A DNA stretch of 64,000 bases from Brevibacterium mcbrellneri ATCC 49030 (GTDB lineage: Bacteria > Actinomycetota > Actinomycetes > Actinomycetales > Brevibacteriaceae): contig NZ_ADNU01000007.1 in NCBI RefSeq assembly GCF_000178455.1, positions 22,924 to 86,923 of the forward strand. The letters are read 5' to 3'. Of this stretch, positions 57,849 to 64,000 are shown piece by piece. The notes below the pieces were generated by a model. The model was not told the DNA's origin, ran no database searches, and worked only from the letters and a program-made list of their open reading frames with translations. Position 1 is the first letter of the stretch. Each line of letters starts with the position of its first letter. The position numbers and the translations under genes are program-made.

Positions 57849-59522
57849 TTACCGTCCGCCGTCGTTTCCATCTCCGATCTTGGCGCCCGAGAGCACCGAA
57901 GTCAGCCCAATCAAACGAGCCTTTCCTTCACCCTTAGGCACAATGAACACGTATACCTGACGGTATTCGGTGGTGAGGTCCTTGTCCGTTTCTTTCTTCC
58001 CAACGATTTCACTCTGTGGCTTGTCAATCGTCAGCTGACCCGTACGGCCGTCAACCTTTTCCGGCGAGTACGTGACTTTCTGGACAGCCGAAGCCACTAC
58101 CATTGCCGAACCATCTGCCACCTGCTGCGCAACCAGTTCGTCACCTCGGGCGTAATCAAACGTCACTTTTGCGTTTCCGTCCTTGAGCGCCTCAGCTGCC
58201 TTGCGCTGTCCGTCAGCGGTCTGCTTGCGGAACGGGTCGTCTTCAAAGTTCTTGGCGTTCTTTGCTTTGCCACCGTTCTTCAGGATGTCGATGTAGGTGT
58301 TCACGGCATCGGAAGGCGTCATGGCTAGGCCATCAGCGTCTGGAGGCAACAGTTCCGAACCCTGACGTGAGTCGTTTACGGAAGGGAATTCGCTTCCACC
58401 CAACATGACGGCCTGGGCCCATACTTTGTAATTGTCCCGAGGTGATTCCTGGCTGAGTATCAACACCTGGGTTTGTTTGGTTTTTTCGTCGTAGGTAACC
58501 GCGGACGTGACGCGCGGCCACGTGTCCGTCGCCGAGGTGAAGTTCACCTTGACGCTCTGTGTCGCCAGGGCGGGAGGAAGTTTGAAGCCTTTGTCTTTTT
58601 TCTTGATGCCGTAGGCGACTTTGCGCTGCTCAAGGAAGGGGCCCGTTGCACGCTCTTCTAGAGCCTTAGTGTCTGTCTTGTCGTCTGCACCTGAAACAGT
58701 GGATGAGATGCGTTCCAAAATTGAGTTCAACTGGTCATCGGTGACGACCCCGCCGGGGCTTTCTGGGGCTTCATCGGGTTGAGGTTCTGGAAGTTCGGGG
58801 CTTGCGCACCCTGCGAGCGCTAGACCGGGGACAATGACGAACGCCGTTCCCATCTGGGCGAGCTTGCGGCGACGCTCAGCGCGCTTGTTGCGACGTTCTT
58901 GCTCACGGCGAGCGTTCCGACGGGCAAGGAAAGCGAGAACAATACCCAGGATGATGAGAATCACGCCGATCACCATGAGTGGGATTGCCCATGGGGTTGA
59001 AGCAGAGTTAGGCCACGAGATAGAAACCTTGCCATCAATCTGCGCTTTGCCGTCTGAGCTGACAACGAACGCCGTGCGTCCAGGGTCTTCTTCCCAATGC
59101 ATGTTGAGTTCAGACTCGCCTGATTCCACCGAGGTGAAAAGGTCAGCATCCTTTACGGAAGGAGTTTCTTCGTCACCGTCAACTTTTTCAGTACGGAGCT
59201 CAGTTTCGCTTTTCACACCAGTAACCTTGGTGTGAGCTGCCGAATCAACCCACGCGTCAACGTTTTCCTTGCTGGCGCGAGCAACTGAGATGGGGCCATC
59301 GTGTTCCACCTTGAGATCAGCGACGCCTTCGTACAGGTTTAACACTCCAGGTTCAATAACAACCACAGAGCCTGGATCTGCCAGATCAGCATGGGCAACA
59401 ATCTGTTCACTGGGAGCCCAGATAGTCTTTTGGGCAACACCAATGAAACCAGCCACGAGACCCATGACGATCAGGACGCCAGCCAAGGCATAACGCACAT
59501 TTTCCCCTAACGACGGCAACAA
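57849..59522 (-). CDS. Membrane protein with an internal lipobox, paralogue 2
   Basis: A 557-residue protein with the same plan as the 577-residue protein downstream: N-terminal helix (YALAGVLIVMGLVAGFIGVA), an extracytoplasmic domain, a second helix (WAIPLMVIGVILIILGIVLAFL), a strongly basic linker (RRNARREQERRNKRAERRRK), then FVIVPGLALAGC, a lipobox-like sequence, and a large exported domain. If signal peptidase II recognises the internal LAGC site, the polypeptide would be split into a membrane protein and a lipoprotein. Otherwise it is a three-helix protein. Function unknown. Confidence 0.75.
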   Translation of the reverse strand: MLPSLGENVRYALAGVLIVMGLVAGFIGVAQKTIWAPSEQIVAHADLADPGSVVVIEPGVLNLYEGVADLKVEHDGPISVARASKENVDAWVDSAAHTKVTGVKSETELRTEKVDGDEETPSVKDADLFTSVESGESELNMHWEEDPGRTAFVVSSDGKAQIDGKVSISWPNSASTPWAIPLMVIGVILIILGIVLAFLARRNARREQERRNKRAERRRKLAQMGTAFVIVPGLALAGCASPELPEPQPDEAPESPGGVVTDDQLNSILERISSTVSGADDKTDTKALEERATGPFLEQRKVAYGIKKKDKGFKLPPALATQSVKVNFTSATDTWPRVTSAVTYDEKTKQTQVLILSQESPRDNYKVWAQAVMLGGSEFPSVNDSRQGSELLPPDADGLAMTPSDAVNTYIDILKNGGKAKNAKNFEDDPFRKQTADGQRKAAEALKDGNAKVTFDYARGDELVAQQVADGSAMVVASAVQKVTYSPEKVDGRTGQLTIDKPQSEIVGKKETDKDLTTEYRQVYVFIVPKGEGKARLIGLTSVLSGAKIGDGNDGGR

Positions 59523-59617
59523 AGATCGACCACTATTCTATAGAAGCCTCAAAAGCGCAACTCTGAGCACCGCTTAAGAAATTGGGCACTACTTAAGAAA
59601 CTGGCAGTCCCTGTCAG

Positions 59618-59623
59618 TACAAT
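59618..59623 (+). promoter_or_regulatory. -10 element of a likely leaderless orn transcript
   Basis: TACAAT ends seven bases before the GTG start of orn, and no ribosome site is seen. Upstream, CTTAAGAAATTGGGCA and CTTAAGAAACTGGCAG lie 21 bases apart as an imperfect direct repeat, perhaps a regulator site. Confidence 0.55.
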
Positions 59624-59629
59624 CTAACC

Positions 59630-60232
59630 GTGGCTATAGACAAAATTGTATGGATCGACTGCGAAATGACTGGCCTCGAACTCGAGGTCGACGAACTCAT
59701 TGAAGTCGCTGCAATAGTAACGGACTTCGACCTCAACCCCGTCGACGAAGGCGTTGACGTGATCATCAAACCATCGCAGCGTGCCCGCGAAAACATGAAC
59801 GATTTCGTCACCAACATGCACACCACCTCGGGCCTCATTGACAAACTTGACGCAGGAATGAGCGTCGATGAAGCGGCCACCATTGTGCTGGACTACATCA
59901 AAAAGCACGTGCCCGAGGCCGGAAAGGCGCCGCTGGGTGGCAACTCGGTGGGCACTGATAAGACGTTCCTCCAAAAGCAGATGCCACAGGTTGTGGATCA
60001 CTTGCACTACCGCATCATTGACGTGTCCACAGTTAAAGAACTTGCAAAGCGGTGGCTACCTAAGGCTTACTTCCATGCGCCGGAAAAAACTGGTGGGCAC
60101 CGCGCGCTGGGTGACATCCTCGACTCCATCAAGGAGCTGAAGTACTACCGCAACGTGGCATTCGTGGATGACGTCACTTCTGAGGTTGCGATCGAAGCCT
60201 CACGCGCGGTTGCGGACTCAAAACAGATTTGA
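59630..60232 (+). CDS. orn: Oligoribonuclease
   Basis: A 200-residue DEDDh 3'-5' exoribonuclease that clears 2-5-nucleotide RNAs, including pGpG and related linear dinucleotides. The signature begins IVWIDCEMTGLELEVDELIE (first acidic pair), and continues with NDFVTNMHTTSGL, GGNSVGTDKTFLQ and the histidine/aspartate end GGHRALGDILDSI. GTG 59630 follows a TACAAT element by seven bases, which suggests a leaderless mRNA. It is divergent from the internal-lipobox protein. Confidence 0.95.
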   Translation: MAIDKIVWIDCEMTGLELEVDELIEVAAIVTDFDLNPVDEGVDVIIKPSQRARENMNDFVTNMHTTSGLIDKLDAGMSVDEAATIVLDYIKKHVPEAGKAPLGGNSVGTDKTFLQKQMPQVVDHLHYRIIDVSTVKELAKRWLPKAYFHAPEKTGGHRALGDILDSIKELKYYRNVAFVDDVTSEVAIEASRAVADSKQI

Positions 60233-60279
60233 CGTGACGAGTATCACCACGCATCTTCACCTCATTTACAGCTCATCTG

Positions 60280-60308
60280 CCATAAACACTCAGCGTGCTT
60301 CTTATAAT
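60280..60308 (+). promoter_or_regulatory. Promoter of the GT2 gene
   Basis: A consensus TATAAT at 60303-60308 gives transcription starting near 60315 and a short leader of about 30 bases with a ribosome site (AAGGTGATCAC). The -35 element (CATAAA, 60280-60285) is poor, so an activator or another sigma factor may be involved. Confidence 0.5.
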
Positions 60309-60345
60309 GAGAAGTTGCCCTGTTGTACTTAAGTAAGGTGATCAC

Positions 60346-62109
60346 GTGGACAACGAAATCCCATTGGGAAAACGTAGACCGCTTTACCGCTTCTTCGAAC
60401 TCCTCCCAGCTCTGATGAGCTACGGCGCGTTGATACTGCTTATTGTGCTGTCAGCAATTTCACCAATTGCGGGTTCCGTTTACGTCCTGGCTGTTGTGGG
60501 ATTCATGTTCATCCGTGGTGTGCGCGGTGCGTTCGACTTGGTCCGCGGGTACAACAGGTACAAGCGTTCGGCCCGTGTCGACTGGGGGTCGCGATTGACC
60601 GACATTGGGCTCACGCTTGACGGCAAGCGTGTGCCGCCTAGCCCCCCTGGGTCGTTTAACGTACACCGTCACCGGGAGTTGCTCGATCTCATCAAGAGCA
60701 ATCCAGAAGACTACATTCACCCCAACGACATTGTGCACGCGGTCATCATCGCGGCGTACAACGAGTCGTATGAGGTCATTGCGCCCACCGTGCGTGGTTT
60801 GCAGTACACCACAACACCAGGAGAACAGCTGGCGATCTTCTTCGCATATGAAGAACGAGGTGGTGAAGAGATCGAGCGGACCGTCAACCGTTTGAAAAAC
60901 GAGTACGGGCACAAGTTCCGGGAGTTCGAACTGATCAAGCACCCACGTGACCTCCCCGATGAGATCGCCGGTAAAGGTGCGAACATCACATACGCGGGCT
61001 ACCGAGTACAGGAATGGGCAGACGAAAACGGAATCGACTACTCAAACGTTGTCGTCACTACCCTGGACTGTGACAACAAGCCGTACGAAAGCTACTTCGA
61101 CTACGTTTCATACGAGTACATCGCTGACCCAGAGCGTAAGCGTCGGTCTTACCAGCCCATCGCCTTGTACTTGAGCAACATTTGGGACGCCCCGGCGATT
61201 ACGCGTGTGATTGCGTCAGCGAACTGCTTCTTTAACCTGACAACTACCGTGCGGCCCTTTGCGTTGCGCAACTTCGCGTCACACTCGCAGTCATTGGACG
61301 CATTGGTGGAGATGGACTTTTGGTCCAAGCGCACGATCGTTGAAGACGGTCACCAGTATTGGCGCTCGTATTTCCACTTTGGTGGGGACTACAAGGTCAC
61401 CGCGATTCACGTGCCTATCTTCCAGGACGCTGTTTTGGCAGGGACGCTCAAACAGTCAATCGTGGCGCAGTTCAAACAGCTTGCACGCTGGTCCTATGGC
61501 GCGTCAGACGTCCCGTATGCGGCTCAGGGAATAGCCGATAAGAAGGCGCCGTTCTGGCCTGCGGCCGTGCGGTTCTTCATGTTGCTAGAAGGCCACGTCA
61601 CGCTGGCTTGTGTGTCTATCATCATTGCGTTTGGTGGTTGGGTGCCCGTTATTGCGCTTCTGCAAAGCGGTGGCTCAAAGACGTCATTTGTTGCCAACAT
61701 GCCGTTTGTTGTGGGTGTGATCCAGCAGGTTGCAATGATTTCGTTGCTAGTTTCGATGCTGGTGTTCTTGTCGATCTTGACGCCGCGACCGGTACGTTAT
61801 GGGCGCATGAGGTCATTCATGATGATTGGCCAGTGGTTCCTTTACCCGTTCACCATCATGACGTTTAACGCCTCGACTGCGCTGTACTCACAGGGTCGTT
61901 TGTTGTTTGGTAAGTACCGCGAGAAGTTCGATGTGACTGAGAAGTCGATTGTTGCCGATGCGGACTCTGACTTCGCTACCGCACAGATGACATCGGCCGG
62001 TGTGCACCGGCGCGCGTCCCTTTTGGCGCGCAACGAACACGAATCTGGGAGGGGCTCTGTGGCTGAACAGGGAGCTACGCAGGGTTCAGAACACTCTGAC
62101 AAGCGGTAG
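60346..62109 (+). CDS. Processive family 2 glycosyltransferase (polysaccharide synthase-like)
   Basis: A 587-residue membrane protein with two N-terminal helices (about 20-62), a cytoplasmic GT-A domain and C-terminal helices (about 405-520). Active-site motifs of the processive GT2 group are present: first Asp region in HAVIIAAYNE, DxD as D241-C-D243 (TTLDCDNKP), an acceptor motif VEDGHQ (Glu333-Asp334) and QxxRW as Q378-LA-R381-W382. This set is shared with cellulose, hyaluronan and poly-N-acetylglucosamine synthases. The polymer made here is unknown. A polysaccharide deacetylase is encoded convergently next to it. GTG start with AAGGTG site. Confidence 0.85.
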   Translation: MDNEIPLGKRRPLYRFFELLPALMSYGALILLIVLSAISPIAGSVYVLAVVGFMFIRGVRGAFDLVRGYNRYKRSARVDWGSRLTDIGLTLDGKRVPPSPPGSFNVHRHRELLDLIKSNPEDYIHPNDIVHAVIIAAYNESYEVIAPTVRGLQYTTTPGEQLAIFFAYEERGGEEIERTVNRLKNEYGHKFREFELIKHPRDLPDEIAGKGANITYAGYRVQEWADENGIDYSNVVVTTLDCDNKPYESYFDYVSYEYIADPERKRRSYQPIALYLSNIWDAPAITRVIASANCFFNLTTTVRPFALRNFASHSQSLDALVEMDFWSKRTIVEDGHQYWRSYFHFGGDYKVTAIHVPIFQDAVLAGTLKQSIVAQFKQLARWSYGASDVPYAAQGIADKKAPFWPAAVRFFMLLEGHVTLACVSIIIAFGGWVPVIALLQSGGSKTSFVANMPFVVGVIQQVAMISLLVSMLVFLSILTPRPVRYGRMRSFMMIGQWFLYPFTIMTFNASTALYSQGRLLFGKYREKFDVTEKSIVADADSDFATAQMTSAGVHRRASLLARNEHESGRGSVAEQGATQGSEHSDKR

Positions 62110-62119
62110 TCTTTCGAAG

Positions 62120-62183
62120 AAACGGCGCAAAGTGAGCGAAACTACGCGTTATAACGCGTAGTTTCGCTCACTTTGCGCCGTTT
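62120..62183. repeat. 64-base perfect palindrome (copy C)
   Basis: The left half runs from AAACGGCGCAAAGTGAGC to ACGCGTTA, and the right half is its exact complement, so the whole 64 bases are self-complementary with no loop. It sits between the convergent GT2 and deacetylase genes as a bidirectional terminator-like hairpin. B (14099-14154) is the same element, and degenerate copies lie at 12999-13030 and 63022-63075. Confidence 0.92.
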
Positions 62184-62187
62184 GGGC

Positions 62188-62967
62188 TTACTTCTTTTTC
62201 TTTTGGGCGAGCAGCTCCGACACAGTTACAAATTCGTACCCTTGTGAGCGCAGCTCTCTCACAATGTGGGGAATCGCGCTACGTATGTTTTCTCTCCCGT
62301 ACCACGGGTGCAAGATCATAATGTCGCCAGGTTTCGCGTGCTTGATGGCGTAGTTGACGATCTCGTTCGTGGGTTGTGTCTTTTTACGCGTGAAGTCTTC
62401 CGGGTGATTACTCCACATCACTGTTGTTCGTTCGTGGGCATGCAAATACATAGGGAGGATTGCGCCCTTTTTACCGTACGGCGGGCGGAAGTGCACAGGA
62501 CCGTAGTAGCCCGCTTTACGAATCAGGGTGTCTGAGGCAGAGAGTTCCTTGGCCACCGTAGTGTACGAAACACCAAGCATGGGCCGGTGATTGAATGTGT
62601 GGTTCCCTAACTCATGACCATGGCTTACCAGTGTGCGCCCGTATTCCGGGTACTTCTCCATGGCCGAGCCAATGACAAAGAATGTGGCGCGAATATCAAG
62701 CTCGTCGAGCATTGAAACGATTTGGTCTGTGTGCTCATCTGGACCGTCATCAAAAGTGAGCGCGATGAGTTTCTTCTCCGTATCCACATGATTCACGAGC
62801 CCACCGAAAAGCTGGTACGTGCGCGACGTAGAAATCTTTTCCATGGCCACCGGAACTGAAATCGCCAAAAGAGACAACACAGCAGCGAGGGCCATGACGC
62901 GCTTAGCCAGAGCACGCGAGCGCACCCCAAAGTGGGGGTGGTAGATCAGACGAAACAATCGGCTCAC
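62188..62967 (-). CDS. Polysaccharide deacetylase (NodB homology domain)
   Basis: A 259-residue exported or membrane-anchored enzyme: a basic N-terminus, one hydrophobic helix (AAVLSLLAISVPVAME), then the NodB domain. The metal/catalytic aspartates are in LIALTFDDGPDEHTDQI, the histidine pair in GNHTFNHRPM, and the RPPYGKKGAIL motif (motif 3) is clear. It ends with a lysine-rich tail (LLAQKKKK). It would deacetylate a surface glycan or peptidoglycan. The convergent GT2 synthase is a plausible source of its substrate. Palindromes C and D lie on either side. Confidence 0.9.
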   Translation of the reverse strand: MSRLFRLIYHPHFGVRSRALAKRVMALAAVLSLLAISVPVAMEKISTSRTYQLFGGLVNHVDTEKKLIALTFDDGPDEHTDQIVSMLDELDIRATFFVIGSAMEKYPEYGRTLVSHGHELGNHTFNHRPMLGVSYTTVAKELSASDTLIRKAGYYGPVHFRPPYGKKGAILPMYLHAHERTTVMWSNHPEDFTRKKTQPTNEIVNYAIKHAKPGDIMILHPWYGRENIRSAIPHIVRELRSQGYEFVTVSELLAQKKKK

Positions 62968-63021
62968 GCAATTAGCCTAACGGCATGAGATGCAGTGTAA
63001 AGACGAGGGGGGGGTACTTCT

Positions 63022-63075
63022 GGCGCAAAGTGAGCGAAACTGCACAATATAATGCGCCGTCTTGCTCGCTTTGCG
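63022..63075. repeat. Palindromic element, degenerate copy D
   Basis: The left part GGCGCAAAGTGAGCGAAAC matches the perfect copies, and the right part keeps GCTCGCTTTGCG, so CGCAAAGTGAGC still pairs with one wobble. The middle has diverged. It lies upstream of the deacetylase gene and downstream of the leftward gene at 63142-63663, where it could act as a weak terminator. Confidence 0.75.
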
Positions 63076-63141
63076 TTGCCTTGCACTGACGGCAGCAATC
63101 ACTGTGGGCCCGCTCGGCCCGGCGAGACACTCCCTGTGAGG

Positions 63142-63663
63142 TCAATCCGAAACGATGCGCATCCGCTCCCCAGAATAACTGACCACCATGCCCATCGGGG
63201 ACAGTTTTTCCCCGTGGAGCATGTGGCTGAGCGCCCGGATGGGCGGTTGTGCTTGTTCCAGTCGTTCGAGCCAGGGTTTCCACGCTTCAGCCTCAAGGCG
63301 GAACGCTGGGAAGGGATCCTGGTACCACTGCTTAAAAAGATGGCCATGTGCTTCTTGATCCAGTTCGCCTTTCTTTCGTGCACCTGACAACAGTTCAGCG
63401 AGCAAGAAGTAGCGGATCGGGGTGAACCCGGCGCTATGCAGTTCTTGGGCCGTCTCTTTCCACACTTGAGGCGCGCGGGTTCCGCCATTGATGATGCCAT
63501 CTGAGATCAGAGTCATGATGGTCGCTCCTGGGAACCAGGGGCAATAGTCGAGCATGTAGCGCGACCACAGTGGGCGATCGTTTTCAGGGACGACGCCCCA
63601 CCCGTCTGAAGAGTTGCGGTGATGAGATCCGTTGGCACCGACGCCATTACGGTGATTAGACAT
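63142..63663 (-). CDS. Hypothetical protein
   Basis: A 173-residue protein, not recognised. An N-terminal polar, His/Asn-rich stretch (MSNHRNGVGANGSHHRNSSD) is followed by a helical, Trp-rich body (RPLWSRYMLDYCPWFPG, EAEAWKPWLERLEQAQ) with no signal peptide or membrane helix. This could be a small DNA- or membrane-associated protein, but nothing decides. ATG 63663 is preceded by AAGGAAC. Copy D of the palindrome lies just beyond its stop. Confidence 0.6.
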   Translation of the reverse strand: MSNHRNGVGANGSHHRNSSDGWGVVPENDRPLWSRYMLDYCPWFPGATIMTLISDGIINGGTRAPQVWKETAQELHSAGFTPIRYFLLAELLSGARKKGELDQEAHGHLFKQWYQDPFPAFRLEAEAWKPWLERLEQAQPPIRALSHMLHGEKLSPMGMVVSYSGERMRIVSD

Positions 63664-64000
63664 GGGAATGTTCCTTACCAGATCCCAGCGTGCGCACACG
63701 CGGGTATCCATCGACTTGCACGAACGGTTGTTCATGCCGGTTCTTCCCCTGGGGCACCCCGCTCGGTGAAGAGGGTTGCCGTGCAGCCAGCCAGGTACCG
63801 AAAGCTACAACTCTTGAACCTGCAAAAGAATGTACCCCAGCTCAGGGGCCATTCGGGTAGAGCCAGTCACAAACTGTCACAGGCACTTAAGCGGTGTCTG
63901 ACTCACGCGCGCAGAAACCACTTGCCCAACACCCCAAAACACAAAAAATCTCGGGACATCGAGTGAACGATATCCCGAGACTTCACAACGCGGTAGCGGT
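63664..64000. other. Right-edge stretch without a supported gene
   Basis: 337 bases holding the likely promoter side of the leftward hypothetical gene and, near the edge, an intrinsic terminator at 63943-63980. No gene is supported. Confidence 0.6.
63943..63980 (-). terminator. Terminator of a gene beyond the right edge
   Basis: Arms TCTCGGGACATCG and CGATATCCCGAGA pair with one mismatch around AGTGAA. On the leftward strand the stem is followed by TTTTTT, so it ends a leftward transcript entering from outside the window. Confidence 0.8.

Overview
The window is about 64 kb of a high-GC (roughly 58-60 % by eye) actinobacterial chromosome, dense in genes and largely housekeeping. The neighbourhood iscS-like / mnmA / MetE-like / ligA with gatCAB nearby, ilvB-ilvN-ilvC, a short serine acetyltransferase after cysK, an IlvX-like orphan acetolactate synthase, an Eis acetyltransferase and an LPXTG wall protein with G5 and Rib/YPDG-type modules all point to the Actinomycetota. 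The Micrococcales, perhaps Micrococcaceae, fit best, but this is a family-level guess. No tRNA, rRNA, CRISPR array, transposase or integrase was seen.

Layout. 0.2-8.4 kb: VOC protein, divergent WYL regulator, MacB/FtsX-type ABC exporter, Eis-like acetyltransferase, then the start of a peptide (Dpp/Opp) importer. 8.5-13 kb: the importer's lipoprotein and fused double ATPase, and a CPBP protease. 12.9-14.2 kb: a two-gene islet of unknown function between direct repeats. 14.3-16.1 kb: SDR enzyme and TetR regulator sharing two identical-core operators. 16.1-21.3 kb: ilvX facing ilvBNC, which has an 18-codon leader peptide and an attenuator. 21.4-24 kb: RlmC, a maltose acetyltransferase-like enzyme and an unknown protein. 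24-28.7 kb: a tightly coupled operon (amidohydrolase, COG0523 GTPase, DUF3311-like subunit, SSS symporter) between two copies of a terminator repeat. 28.7-36.3 kb: ilvD, D-2-hydroxyacid dehydrogenase, DUF998-like membrane protein, cysE, cysK, def, a membrane/coiled-coil protein and a secreted NlpC/P60 hydrolase. 36.6-41.4 kb: a 1591-residue cell-wall adhesin. 41.7-46.6 kb: tcdA-tatD-gatC-gatA-gatB. 46.7-54.9 kb: a degenerate penicillin-binding protein, ligA, MetE-like, mnmA, cysteine desulfurase and two small membrane proteins. 55-59.5 kb: two paralogous membrane proteins with internal lipoboxes around a CnoX/YbbN-like thioredoxin. 59.6-63.7 kb: orn, a processive GT2 synthase, a polysaccharide deacetylase and an unknown protein.

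How the genes work together: the branched-chain amino acid genes (ilvX, ilvBNC, ilvD) lie in the first half, with ilvBNC apparently controlled by ribosome-mediated attenuation. cysK-cysE make cysteine, whose sulfur is mobilised by the desulfurase and used by MnmA for tRNA thiolation. Translation quality is further served by GatCAB, TcdA, RlmC and peptide deformylase. Surface functions are represented by the adhesin, the NlpC/P60 enzyme, the GT2/deacetylase pair and the pseudo-PBP.

The most unusual pattern is that three separate gene units (13.0-13.9, 24.1-28.5 and 62.2-63.0 kb) are each bracketed by two copies of a terminator-like palindrome. At 12.9-14.1 kb the duplication even carries a copy of the upstream gene's C-terminus. 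In addition, the short word CCGAGGTS is strongly over-represented, including inside the first two repeat families. All counts and alignments were made by eye.
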